Shown: positions 15,520 through 24,661, counted from the stretch's first letter. The stretch: 64,000 nucleotides of DNA from JACCXE01 sp963718605 (GCA_963718605.1 OY970363.1:124001-188000); one strand, 5' to 3'. Numbers and translations are program-made. Notes: generated by a model from the letters alone, not told the origin.

Positions 15520-18399
15520 TCAGCTTCTCCTAGCTGGACGGGCGGATACACCCGAACGGTTGATGGCGGCGTCAGACGCGCCGAGGTACGACGTAACGAC
15601 GTCCGGGTGCGCAAGCACGTCTTCCGGAAGCCCGGTCGCGATGACGCGGCCGTGATCAAGAGCAATGAGTTCGTCCACGATCGAGCGCAGCAGCGGCATG
15701 TCGTGCTCGATGACGAGAATGGAGCAGCCCGTCTCGAACCGCACCCGTTCGAGCAGCGGGCCGAGCGCTTCGGTTTCGGCTTGCGCGATACCCGCCGCGG
15801 GTTCGTCGAGCAGCAGCACCGAGGGCTCGGCGGCCAGCACGCACGCCAGGTCCACGACGCGGCGCGAGCCCGTGGACAGTTCGCGCACGAAGGTGTCACG
15901 CACCTGGCCGAGGTTCAGCATCTCGATGAGACGATCGGCCCGGCGCCCGACGCGTCGTTCGGCCCGGCGCACATTCGGTAGCCGTAGCGCGGCCATCGTG
16001 GCCGAGCGCACTTCGAGGTGACGCTCACACGCGACTTGGATCGTCTCGGTCACGGTCAACGCCGGGAACAGGCGCGCATCCTGGAAGCAGCGGTGCATGC
16101 CCTTCCTGGCCCGCTGGTCCAGCGGCAGGTCCGTAACCTCGTCGCCCAGCAGCACGGCGCGACCCGCATCGCTCGGCGTGGTGCCCGAAATCAGATCGAA
16201 CAGGGTCGTCTTGCCCGAGCCGTTGGGGCCGATCAAGCCGAGAATGCGGCCCTCGCGTAGCGACAGGTCGATGGCGTCGCAGGCGAGCACACCGCCGAAG
16301 CGTTTGGTGAGACCGTTGACTTCGAGCACCGGCGGCGCCTCGACTTCGACCCGTCCCCGCACGTTGAGCTTGCCGCCACCGCCGCCGCCTGAGAGAAACA
16401 CCGACCGCAGAATGTCCGGCCGGGTCAACAGTTCCTGGGCCGGGCCAATGAAGCGAATCTCGCCCTTCTCCATGAACACGGCGCGGTCGGCGATCGTGAA
16501 GGCGACATTGATTGACTGCTCCACGAGCACGACCGTGGTACCGGACTCGTGGATGCGCCGCACGATGTCAAGCAGCTGCTCGACGATCACGGGAGCGAGG
16601 CCGAGCGACAACTCGTCAATGAGCAACAGCTGCGGACGCAGCAACAACGCGCACGCGATCGCCAGCATCTGTTGCTCGCCGCCCGACATCTCGCCCGCTT
16701 TGGTGGATAACCGTTCGCGCAGCACCGGGAACATGTCGAGCACTTCGTCGAGGCGGCCTTCAGCCTCTTTGGCCATCTCGCTGGGCAAGCCCCAGATCGC
16801 CAACTTCAAATGCTCGTCGACGCTGAGGCCCGGGATCGTCGACTTGCCTCCGGGCACGCAGACGATGCCGCGCTCGGCGTGCACCGCGGGCGGCATGAAC
16901 GTGATGTCTTCGCCTTCGAACGCGATCGCGCCGTTTGATGCGAGCGCGGTGCCGCAGATCGCGCGCAACACCGTTGACTTGCCGGCGCCGTTGGTGCCGA
17001 GCAAGGCGAGGATCTCGCCGCGCTGCACGTCGAGGTCGACGTTGAACAGCACTTGCACGCCGCCGTAGTGCACGTCGAGGTCGCGCACGGTGAGCAGCGC
17101 CGCGTCTTCGCCGCGGCCGGCGGCGAGTGCGCTGGCCGACGCCCGCGCCTGACGAATGTCTCCGTCCACCGACACGGCCGCGGTCGCGATGATCAACGAG
17201 CCGACCACGAGTAGCGGCACCGCGGCGGCGATCCCCCAGCGCAAACCCCACGAGTCGCCGAGCGCGCCAAGCGGCACCGCCAGCAACAATCCCGGAGCGA
17301 CGAAGAACGCGCTCACGCCGAGGGCGAAGCCGCGCACGCGGGCTGGGATCACCAGCGTCACGAGTGAAATGAGCGAGGGGCCGAGAATCGCTCCGGCGAA
17401 CGACCCGAGCCAGAACGGAATCACCGCAATCCACCACACCGGAGCCACCGCGACGATGAGCAGGCTGAGTCCCTGCGCCGCGCCGAGCAGGCCGACGAAA
17501 GTGATGATGCGGCTCGGCCGCGTGGCCAGAAGACGGTTACCGATCGCGGCTCCGACGAACAAGCCCGCGAGCCGGAACGGTTCGTTCGTCGCGATGATGG
17601 CGCCGCGCAGCGTGGGAGACAGGTTGAACACGTCGTCGAACAGCAACGAGATGAGCCCGATGAGCGCGGAGGCTGCGCCCACTAGGAACGGCAGCGCCCA
17701 CCAGATGCGACGCAGCGTGCGTACGCCCTTGGCCATGCGCCACGACTCGGCCGCGCCCGGCGGCGGGCCCTCGGAGACGATGCCGTCGGCTTCGCCCCGT
17801 TTCGGTTCTCGCAACAGCGTGATGCACAGCACGCCGAGGACGATCGACGGTACCGAGATGAGCGCGAACGGCAGGCCCCACCACAGCGTGGCACCGAGCC
17901 ATCCGGCGAGCAGCGGGCCGATGAAGCGGCCGGACGCCTCGGCGGATGAGAAGAAGGAGAAGATGCCCGGCCGCCGGTCGGCCGGATACGAGTCGGCCAG
18001 CAACGACCCGTGAGCGGGAGCGATGGTCTTGGCGATGCCGGACCCGAGGCGGGCCAGACCGAGAATGAGAATCGTGGGGGCGAGGCCGGTGAGCAAGGCC
18101 ATGACGCCGAACGCGATGCCGCCAATCGCCGAAAGCTTCACCCGGCTTGAGCGGTCGGCGAGATAGCCAACCGGCACCGCCAGGAACACCGTCAGGATTG
18201 CCGCCACCGCCTGGAGCGTGAGCACCGTTGTGATCGAGACGCCGAACCAGTCGCGGATCTCGGGCAGCAACACGCCGAACGCGGCGCGGTCGATGTCGTC
18301 GACGAAGGCCAGACCGAACATCAGGAACAGTGGCAACGCGGACGCGCCGCCCGTAACCGAGTTGAGCGACCAGCGTGGCTTGGTGACGGTGTCGGTCAT
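15520..18399 (-). CDS. Three-part fusion: MFS transporter - LivF-type ATPase - LivG-type ATPase
   Basis: 959 residues from the ATG at 18399, which overlaps the upstream stop as ATGA; another ATG four codons earlier is possible. Residues ~1-420 are a 12-helix major-facilitator domain (GYLADRSSRVKLSAIGG is the MFS loop 2-3 motif). After a ~20-residue linker, ~440-675 is a LivF-like ATPase: Walker A LLGTNGAGKST, signature MSGGEQQML, Walker B LLLIDELSLGLAP. A Gly-rich linker (SGGGGGGK) leads to a LivG-like ATPase (~700-935): Walker A LIGPNGSGKTT, a weaker signature LSTGSRRVV, Walker B VLLLDEPAAGIA, H-loop IEHDM. The neighbouring gene encodes the fused LivH-LivM permease, so the two proteins could supply all membrane and ATPase parts of one importer. 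The role of the MFS part is unknown. Confidence 0.88.
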   Translation of the reverse strand: MTDTVTKPRWSLNSVTGGASALPLFLMFGLAFVDDIDRAAFGVLLPEIRDWFGVSITTVLTLQAVAAILTVFLAVPVGYLADRSSRVKLSAIGGIAFGVMALLTGLAPTILILGLARLGSGIAKTIAPAHGSLLADSYPADRRPGIFSFFSSAEASGRFIGPLLAGWLGATLWWGLPFALISVPSIVLGVLCITLLREPKRGEADGIVSEGPPPGAAESWRMAKGVRTLRRIWWALPFLVGAASALIGLISLLFDDVFNLSPTLRGAIIATNEPFRLAGLFVGAAIGNRLLATRPSRIITFVGLLGAAQGLSLLIVAVAPVWWIAVIPFWLGSFAGAILGPSLISLVTLVIPARVRGFALGVSAFFVAPGLLLAVPLGALGDSWGLRWGIAAAVPLLVVGSLIIATAAVSVDGDIRQARASASALAAGRGEDAALLTVRDLDVHYGGVQVLFNVDLDVQRGEILALLGTNGAGKSTVLRAICGTALASNGAIAFEGEDITFMPPAVHAERGIVCVPGGKSTIPGLSVDEHLKLAIWGLPSEMAKEAEGRLDEVLDMFPVLRERLSTKAGEMSGGEQQMLAIACALLLRPQLLLIDELSLGLAPVIVEQLLDIVRRIHESGTTVVLVEQSINVAFTIADRAVFMEKGEIRFIGPAQELLTRPDILRSVFLSGGGGGGKLNVRGRVEVEAPPVLEVNGLTKRFGGVLACDAIDLSLREGRILGLIGPNGSGKTTLFDLISGTTPSDAGRAVLLGDEVTDLPLDQRARKGMHRCFQDARLFPALTVTETIQVACERHLEVRSATMAALRLPNVRRAERRVGRRADRLIEMLNLGQVRDTFVRELSTGSRRVVDLACVLAAEPSVLLLDEPAAGIAQAETEALGPLLERVRFETGCSILVIEHDMPLLRSIVDELIALDHGRVIATGLPEDVLAHPDVVTSYLGASDAAINRSGVSARPARRS

Positions 18400-20648
18400 C
18401 CGTACACCCATCCCTTCGACCGCTGCGACTTACCGGCTTCGCGAATTTGCGAGTCGATTTCGTACTTCGTCTCCGGCGCCGGCTTGGGCGCGAGTTGGGC
18501 CCGACTGCGTTCGCTGTCGAGGTCGCGCACATCCCCGAGGAGTGACCGCACGAAGATCTTCTCGCGGATCGCGATGCGACGCAGGAAGGCGTCGCGGGCT
18601 GCGAACACCACACCGCCGAGGCCACTGGGAATCGCTACGAGCACAACGAGCACGCCGCCGCCGGCCGCGAAGAGCCCGCCTATCGGTCCGTGCAGGAACA
18701 GCGCGCACGCTCCGAGGTACATCGCGCCGGTCACCACGCCGGCGACCGAGCCGAGGCCCCCGATAATGGCCATCAGGAACATCGTGACGCTCTGACTCGC
18801 GCTGTACTGCTCGGGTCGCACGCCCTGCTGCTGCGCGGCGAGCAACGCGCCGGCGACGCCGGCGATGAACCCAGCCAGCGCAAAGGTGGCCAGCCGGGTG
18901 CGGATAAGCGAAATGCCGAAGCTCTGTACCGCGACTTCGTTGTCGCGGGCGGCGATCAACACTCGACCGGTGCGGGTACGCCGAAGGCCGGTGGCGCCGA
19001 CGATCGTGAGAACCAGAAACGCGATGCACATGAAGAAGAAGCTGCGGTCGTCCTTGAAGTCGAGGAACAACAGCTTCGGTCGGCCGATTTTGGAGGGCAC
19101 GAGCGCGGGGAATCGGTCGGCGTCGAGGACGTAGCTCGACATCATCAGCGCGAACGCGAGCGTCGTGACGGCGAGATACAGACCGCGGATGCGCATCGCC
19201 GGCAGCCCGAGCAGCACCGCAACCCCCGCGGCGACAAAGGCGGCCAGCACCATGGCGAGCGGGAACGGCAGGTGCAGGCTCACCTGGAACATGCCGCTCA
19301 TCGATGCACCTACGGCGACGAGCGCGAACTGGCCGAGACTGATTTGACCACCCCAGCCGGTGAGCACCACGAGCGAGACGGCGACGATCGCGTAGATGCC
19401 ATAGGTGGTCGCGGTGACGATCTGGCTCGGCGACATCGCGAACGGAAACGCCACGATCGCCAGCGTGAGCAATGTGAACGCCCAGCGTTTCGCACTTTGC
19501 ACCGAGGGCAACTTGGCGAGCACCGCAGGCACCGGGCGGACTTCTTCGGCCGAGGACCACGTGCTTGCGGCTGCCTCCTCGACGCGGGAGAGGTTGCGCC
19601 GCTGAATGAGCAACGCCACGCAGATGCCGAGGAAGAGCAGCACGTCGGCCGCGGCGGCGCGGTGGGTGACCCACGAGATCGATTGGTCGAGGAAGGCGAT
19701 CGCGATAGCCGCGCACACCGCGACGCTGACGCGTTCCATCTTGGCGAGCACCGCGGCAGCGAAGCCTCGCAGTAAGACGCCGATACCGGCTGAGCTCCCG
19801 CCGATAGCCGCGGTCGCGAGCGAGCCGCTGTGGAGAGGTTCATTGAGCAGGATGAACAACCCGGCCAGCGCACCCGCAACCACCCACACGAGCGTGCCCA
19901 GCGAACCCATGCTCACGCCGAGCAGGGCGACGCGTTCGGCGTTCTCCGATGCGCCGCGAATCGCGGTGCCGGCGGTGGTGTAGCGGAGGAACGCGCCTAC
20001 TGCCGTGAGCGCGACCACGGCGGCCACACCGGCGAACACCGTGTCCGAGGTGAACGCGGTGTGTTGCCACACGCGGTGCCACCCATTCGGAAAGTGCACG
20101 GGCACGTTCGGCAGGCGCGTGAGGTCGTCGATGTCAGCGTTCAGGATGTTGACGTCGAAGCGCCACTGCGGCAGGAAGAATGCGAGGGCGACGTAGATCT
20201 GCCCTCCGGCGAGCGTGGCGATCGTGGCGACCAGCCGCGGTGAGTTGGCGAACCGGCGCAGCACGCCGGCCTCGAGCAAGGCACTCGCGGCGGCGGCCAC
20301 CGCCACGGTGATCGGTGCGATCGCCCAGTAGGGCCAGCCTTCGCCTGCGAGGGTGAACATCACGATGCCGGCAGCCGACGCAATCGCACCGTGCGCGAAT
20401 GTCAGCAGTTTGTTGCCGCGATAGATGAGCACCACCGCGACCGCCAGAAGCGCCGTGACGAGTCCGTTGATCGCAGTAGAGATCAACACAGCAACCGGAA
20501 TGACGCGGACGCCGTTGAACAACGTCAGGAACTCGCCGAACGAGATCGCGCCGACGATGAGCGACGCGCTGACCAGCCACGCTGGCCACTGCGCCCGCCG
20601 GGGGCGACGCACGGGCAGCGCCCCCGGTTCGACGACAGCTGCGGTCAT
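18396..20648 (-). CDS. Fused LivH-LivM branched-chain amino-acid-type permease
   Basis: 750 residues. Residues ~25-320 form a LivH-like half (VISTAINGLVTALLAVAVVLIYRG-type start, RGASENAERVALLGVSMG coupling loop); after a polar linker of ~60 residues, ~390-680 is a LivM-like half (GYGGQ-equivalent GWGGQISLGQFALVAVGA, LRRTRTGRVLIAARDNEVA coupling loop). A basic C-terminal tail ends at 18396, overlapping the MFS-LivF-LivG gene by 4 bases (ATGA). The start ATG overlaps the stop of the frameshifted lipoprotein gene by 4 bases. The permease would bring both halves of the channel in one chain, matching the fused ATPases of the next gene. Confidence 0.9.
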   Translation of the reverse strand: MTAAVVEPGALPVRRPRRAQWPAWLVSASLIVGAISFGEFLTLFNGVRVIPVAVLISTAINGLVTALLAVAVVLIYRGNKLLTFAHGAIASAAGIVMFTLAGEGWPYWAIAPITVAVAAAASALLEAGVLRRFANSPRLVATIATLAGGQIYVALAFFLPQWRFDVNILNADIDDLTRLPNVPVHFPNGWHRVWQHTAFTSDTVFAGVAAVVALTAVGAFLRYTTAGTAIRGASENAERVALLGVSMGSLGTLVWVVAGALAGLFILLNEPLHSGSLATAAIGGSSAGIGVLLRGFAAAVLAKMERVSVAVCAAIAIAFLDQSISWVTHRAAAADVLLFLGICVALLIQRRNLSRVEEAAASTWSSAEEVRPVPAVLAKLPSVQSAKRWAFTLLTLAIVAFPFAMSPSQIVTATTYGIYAIVAVSLVVLTGWGGQISLGQFALVAVGASMSGMFQVSLHLPFPLAMVLAAFVAAGVAVLLGLPAMRIRGLYLAVTTLAFALMMSSYVLDADRFPALVPSKIGRPKLLFLDFKDDRSFFFMCIAFLVLTIVGATGLRRTRTGRVLIAARDNEVAVQSFGISLIRTRLATFALAGFIAGVAGALLAAQQQGVRPEQYSASQSVTMFLMAIIGGLGSVAGVVTGAMYLGACALFLHGPIGGLFAAGGGVLVVLVAIPSGLGGVVFAARDAFLRRIAIREKIFVRSLLGDVRDLDSERSRAQLAPKPAPETKYEIDSQIREAGKSQRSKGWVYG

Positions 20649-21620
20649 CCGCCGACGCCCGTCGGCAGCGAGGTTGGCAGGTCGGCCGCTTTTTCGGGGG
20701 CGAGCTGGTCGATGAGGCTTCCCTTGAGGGTTGCGAGCGACCCGACGCGAATCGTCGTATCCCGCTTCGGCAGGGCCAGCGACACGGCGTCCTTCGGGCC
20801 GTCGTCCATGTTCAGGTCGACGCGAATCGACAGCTTGGTGCGCTTGTCCGGCTGCTCCTTGATTTCGAGACGCAGCCGTTGCAACGAACCGTCCGGCCGT
20901 AGGCGGGCGACGCCACCGAAGATGTCGCCGGTGATCGCGAGGGAGCGGAGCAGGACCTTGCGGTCGTCGCGGAAGTCCTCGCTGTGCTTGAGCTCGCGAT
21001 TCGCCTTCGAGATCGACGTGTTGAACTCGATGGTCTTGCCGCCGTCGGGCAGCTTCTTTGCCTTGACGCTGCCCGTGAGCACGCCGCGGAGGAGGTCCAG
21101 CGCGAATTGCGGCGACACGACGGTGAGCACGCCGGGGTTTTGCGCTTGCAACAGCGCTTCGAGCCGAGGCTTGTCGATGGTGTCAAGACGATCGAGTTCC
21201 AGACGTACCCAGGGGCGTGTGTCGGCGGGCCCGTTCTGCTTACGCCGCGCGTACATCACGCGCTGCTCGCGCGAGCCCGACGGTGCCCTTCGGCCCGATG
21301 ATGGCGCCGCGCCCCGAACCGGGTTGCACCACGAAGCGGGCGACGGCGATCGGGAACTGCGGCAGCTGCGGACCAACACCAGCGGCCGGCGCTGCACCGA
21401 GCGCGCTGTCGGCGCCTTTCACGTGCACGTCGAGCACTTGAATCGCGATCGAGCCCGAGACCCGTTGCGCTCCCGAGCGTGGGACGGACCGGCCGAGTTC
21501 TCGGGTGAGTCGTTCCAGGGCGGGTTGTGCACAGGCGCTCGCGACCAGCAGTGCGGCGATTGCGGGAATGCCCAGCGCGAAGACGCTTGCGCGCCGCCGG
21601 CAGCTTTGGATTCCCCCCAA
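20645..21620 (-). pseudogene. LppX/LprAFG-like lipoprotein interrupted by a single-base frameshift
   Basis: The N-terminal part starts at a TTG at 21620: a lipoprotein signal with lipobox ASAC (Cys30) and ~95 residues up to a frame change near 21266-21275 (sequence CTCGCGCGAG). The C-terminal part continues in the +1 frame to 20645 (EQRVMYARRK, RPWVRLELDRL, FALDLLRGVL, KTIEFNTSISKANRE), a pattern like actinobacterial LolA-fold lipoproteins of the LppX/LprAFG group. Removing one base gives a 324-residue protein. It is the first gene of the 14-kb operon and its end overlaps the permease start by 4 bases. Whether the shift is real or a sequence error cannot be decided here. Confidence 0.65.
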
Positions 21621-21721
21621 CGCAAACCCCCAATTTCAGACTCCAACGTTATCCCAATACCGCGGGAATGTGAATGCCGTACGGGCGATAAAACACTTGG
21701 AGTCAGGGACCGTGTAAATTT

Positions 21722-21737
21722 CTGACCTACTGGTCAG
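21722..21737. promoter_or_regulatory. TetR-type operator, copy 1
   Basis: Perfect inverted repeat CTGACC-n4-GGTCAG located 24 bases before the tetR ATG and about 100 bases upstream of the first gene of the divergent 14-kb operon. The same core recurs at 22371-22390, at the other end of the tetR gene. It is well placed for autoregulation and possibly for control of the divergent operon. Confidence 0.75.
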
Positions 21738-21761
21738 CATAATACGAGTTAGGTTCGGTAA

Positions 21762-22367
21762 ATGCCCGGGGTAAAAGGTCAAGTTCAAGCCCGCGGCGTC
21801 GAGCGGCGGCGAGCGATCGTGCAAGCCGCGATTGAGCATTTCGCGCGTGAGGGCTACCGCGGAACCGGTATTGCCGCGATCGCGGACGCGGCTGGCGTCA
21901 CCACCGGGGGGCTTCTGCACCACTTTGGGTCGAAAGAGGGCCTGTTGGTCGAAGTGCTCAAGCAACGCGACCGCGAAGCGATCAAAGACGTCGACCTCGG
22001 CCAGGGAACCGTCGTCGACGACTTCGACAAATGGGCCGACGTCGCCGCGTGGAACGAGGACCGGGCCGTGCTCGCCGCGCTCTACACGGTGCTGCTCGCG
22101 GAGGGCATCGACTCTGACCACCCCGTCCACGCGTATATGCAAGAGCGCAACACCACCGTCCGCGAGTTACTACGAGCGACGTTGCAGCGCGGTGTGGAAC
22201 GGGGCGAGCTCTGCAAGGACGTCGACGTGAATCGGAAGGCCGACGAGATCCAGGCGTTCCTGGAAGGCGCCCAGCTGTCGTGGCTCTACACCCAGAAGAA
22301 GCGCGGGCTCACGCGCCTCGTCCGCGGCTATCTCGACGACCAGCTCTTGCTCCTGCGCGCGAAGTAA
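21762..22367 (+). CDS. TetR/AcrR-family transcriptional regulator
   Basis: 201 residues. The N-terminal helix-turn-helix is clear (AIVQAAIEHFAREGYRGTGIA / AGVTTGGLLHHFGSKEGLLV, residues ~12-56); the C-terminal ligand domain ends LSWLYTQKKRGLTRLVRGYL. Operators CTGACC-n4-GGTCAG flank the gene on both sides, so it probably represses itself and the PhyH oxygenase gene 13 bases downstream, and may also influence the divergent transporter operon. The ligand is unknown; regulators of this type often sense acyl-CoA or lipophilic compounds. Confidence 0.88.
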   Translation: MPGVKGQVQARGVERRRAIVQAAIEHFAREGYRGTGIAAIADAAGVTTGGLLHHFGSKEGLLVEVLKQRDREAIKDVDLGQGTVVDDFDKWADVAAWNEDRAVLAALYTVLLAEGIDSDHPVHAYMQERNTTVRELLRATLQRGVERGELCKDVDVNRKADEIQAFLEGAQLSWLYTQKKRGLTRLVRGYLDDQLLLLRAK

Positions 22368-22370
22368 ATA

Positions 22371-22390
22371 GACTGACCGAATGGTCAGTC
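22371..22390. promoter_or_regulatory. TetR-type operator, copy 2, overlapping the PhyH start codon
   Basis: Perfect inverted repeat GACTGACC-n4-GGTCAGTC (8-bp arms). It shares the CTGACC-n4-GGTCAG core with the operator upstream of tetR. The first possible PhyH ATG (22381) is inside it, and a second ATG (22393) follows right after it. Confidence 0.78.
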
Positions 22391-23232
22391 AAATGGCGGC
22401 GGATGCGCTCACGCTTCACCCGTGGAATGTCGGCTTCGAGTGGGTGGACGCGACCGGCCCGTTCACGGCGCTGTCTCCCGAACAAGTTCGGCAGTTCGAC
22501 GAGGACGGATTCATCGTCGTGCCCGATCTGTTCCGCGCCGACGAGATCGCCGATGTGCGCGACATCCTCGACGGCTTCGAAGCGGAGTCCGACGCGTTCT
22601 TGCAGCAGCAGGAGGGCGGGAGGATCATGATCGCCGAGTCCGGTGCGATCACGTTCTCAGCCCATCTCGTCGCCCGCTCCCCCGAGTTGGCCGCGTTTTC
22701 CCGTCATCCGCGGCTGGTCGACATCTGCCTCGATCTGGTCGGCGCCGACGTCAACCTCTACTGGGACCAGGCCGTCTACAAGAAGCCCGAGAAGCCGCGT
22801 CGCTTCCCCTGGCACCAGGACAACGGATACGCCTACGTCGAACCGCAGCAATACCTGACGTGTTGGATCCCGCTCACCGACGCCACGTACGAAAACGGTT
22901 GCCCGCAGGTTGCCCGCGGTCTGCATCGTCACGGCACCCTGCAGCACAGCTACGTCGAGCCACTCGGTTACGAGTGCTTCAGTCAGCCCCCGGCGGAAGT
23001 GATGATCGCCGAAGCCCCCGTCGGCAGCGCGGTGGTGTTCAGTTCACTCACCCCGCACCTCACCGGCCCGAACACGACCGACGCCGTGCGCAAGGCCTAC
23101 ATCCTGCAATACGCGCCCGCAGGCGCCGAGAAACTGCAAGGCGACCCGCACGCCGGCCCCGCGATCAACCGCGAGATGCAAGACAACCCGGCGCGTCAGT
23201 TTCCTGTCGCGCGCGGCGGTTCGGCCGTCTAG
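22381..23232 (+). CDS. Phytanoyl-CoA dioxygenase (PhyH) family Fe(II)/2-oxoglutarate oxygenase
   Basis: 283 residues. Iron ligands are visible as the HxD of RFPWHQDNGY (residue ~140) and the distal His in SSLTPHLTGPNTT (~222), followed by the 2-oxoglutarate-binding Arg in VRKAYILQY. Substrates of this family range from phytanoyl-CoA to ectoine and many natural products; nothing here fixes the substrate. The start is either ATG 22381, inside the operator, or ATG 22393. It ends in CTAG shared with the sufB stop. Likely controlled by the preceding TetR. Confidence 0.85.
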   Translation: MVSQMAADALTLHPWNVGFEWVDATGPFTALSPEQVRQFDEDGFIVVPDLFRADEIADVRDILDGFEAESDAFLQQQEGGRIMIAESGAITFSAHLVARSPELAAFSRHPRLVDICLDLVGADVNLYWDQAVYKKPEKPRRFPWHQDNGYAYVEPQQYLTCWIPLTDATYENGCPQVARGLHRHGTLQHSYVEPLGYECFSQPPAEVMIAEAPVGSAVVFSSLTPHLTGPNTTDAVRKAYILQYAPAGAEKLQGDPHAGPAINREMQDNPARQFPVARGGSAV

Positions 23233-24638
23233 CCGATCGAGCCTTCCATCTGAAGTTCGATGAGGCGCGACCACTCGACCGCGTATTCCATCGGCAGCGT
23301 GCGGGTGATCGGCTCGATGAAGCCGTTGACGATCATGCCCATCGCTTGTTCTTCGGACAGGCCGCGGCTCATTAGATAGAACAGCTGCTCGCTGCCGATC
23401 TTGGAGACGGTGGCTTCGTGACCGATCTGTGCGTCGCGCTCGCCCACCTCCATGTAGGGATAGGTGTCGCTCTGGCTTTCCTCGTCGAGGATCAGCGCGT
23501 CGCAACGCACGAAGCTCTTGGACTTCTCCGCGCCCTCGTCGACGTGCACCATGCCGCGATACGTGGTGCGGCCGCCGCCCTGTGAGATCGACTTCGACAC
23601 GATCGTCGAGGTGGTCTCGGGCGCGCAGTGGTACATCTTCGCTCCGGCGTCCTGCCATTGATCGGGGCCGGCGTAGGCCACCGACAGCACTTCGCCCGAC
23701 GCCTTCGGTCCCATCAAATACACCGACGGGTACTTCATCGTGAGCTTGGAACCGATGTTGCCGTCGATCCATTCGATGCGCGCTTCGGCGTCGGCGCGGC
23801 CGCGCTTGGTGACGAGGTTGTAGACGTTGTTCGACCAGTTCTGAATGGTCGTGTACGTGATGCGCGCGCTCTTCTTCGCGATGAGCTCGACAACTGCGGA
23901 GTGCAGCGAGTCGGTGTCCTTCGCGTAAACGGGAGCCGAGCAGCCTTCGATGTAGTGAACCTGCGCGCCTTCGTCGGCGATGATCAGCGTGCGCTCGAAC
24001 TGGCCGGCGTTCTCGGAGTTGATCCGGAAGTACGCCTGCAGCGGCAACTCGCAGTTCACGCCCGGCGGCACGTAGATGAACGAGCCACCCGACCACACCG
24101 CGGAGTTCAGCGCGGCGAACTTGTTGTCCCCCGGAGGAATGACGGTGCCGAAGTACTGCTTGACGATCTCGGGATACTCGCGAAGCGCGGTGTCCATGTC
24201 GCAGAAAATGATCCCCTGCGCGGCGAGGTCCTCACGGTTGCGGTGGTACACAACTTCGGACTCGTATTGCGCGGTGACACCGGCGAGGTACTTACGTTCG
24301 GCCTCGGGAATACCGAGCTTCTCGTAGGTCTGTTTCATCTTCTCGGGGACCTGGTCCCACTCGTCCACCACGCCGCCCTCGGTGGGCTTGATGTAGTAGT
24401 AGATGTCGTTGAAGTCGATGTTCGGCATGCGGCTGGCGAACCACGGGTTCATCGGCTTGCGCTCGAAATGCTTGAGCGACTTGAGCCGGAACTTGGTCAT
24501 CCAGTCGGGCTCGCCCTTCCACCAAGAGATGTCGCGTACGACCTGCTCGTTGATGCCTTTCGCGGGCTTGAAGACGTAGGACTCAGCGTCGTTCCAGCCC
24601 AGCTGGTACTTACCAAGATCGAGTTCTTCAATAGCCAT
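23229..24638 (-). CDS. sufB: Fe-S cluster assembly scaffold SufB
   Basis: 469 residues, full family length. Diagnostic segments include KYQLGWNDAESYVFKP, GGSFIYVPPGVNCELPLQAY, IEGCSAPVYAKDTDSLHSA (the conserved Cys of the beta-helix), NWSNNVYNLVTKRG and the C-terminal RGLSEEQAMGMIVNGFIEP. SufB forms the SufBCD scaffold that assembles [4Fe-4S] clusters in the cytosol. A strong ribosome-binding site (GGAGG) lies 8 bases before the ATG. No sufC, sufD, sufS or sufU is adjacent, which is unusual because suf genes are normally one operon in actinobacteria. Confidence 0.95.
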   Translation of the reverse strand: MAIEELDLGKYQLGWNDAESYVFKPAKGINEQVVRDISWWKGEPDWMTKFRLKSLKHFERKPMNPWFASRMPNIDFNDIYYYIKPTEGGVVDEWDQVPEKMKQTYEKLGIPEAERKYLAGVTAQYESEVVYHRNREDLAAQGIIFCDMDTALREYPEIVKQYFGTVIPPGDNKFAALNSAVWSGGSFIYVPPGVNCELPLQAYFRINSENAGQFERTLIIADEGAQVHYIEGCSAPVYAKDTDSLHSAVVELIAKKSARITYTTIQNWSNNVYNLVTKRGRADAEARIEWIDGNIGSKLTMKYPSVYLMGPKASGEVLSVAYAGPDQWQDAGAKMYHCAPETTSTIVSKSISQGGGRTTYRGMVHVDEGAEKSKSFVRCDALILDEESQSDTYPYMEVGERDAQIGHEATVSKIGSEQLFYLMSRGLSEEQAMGMIVNGFIEPITRTLPMEYAVEWSRLIELQMEGSIG

Positions 24639-24661
24639 GAGGGGTCCTCCAAGGAATTACC

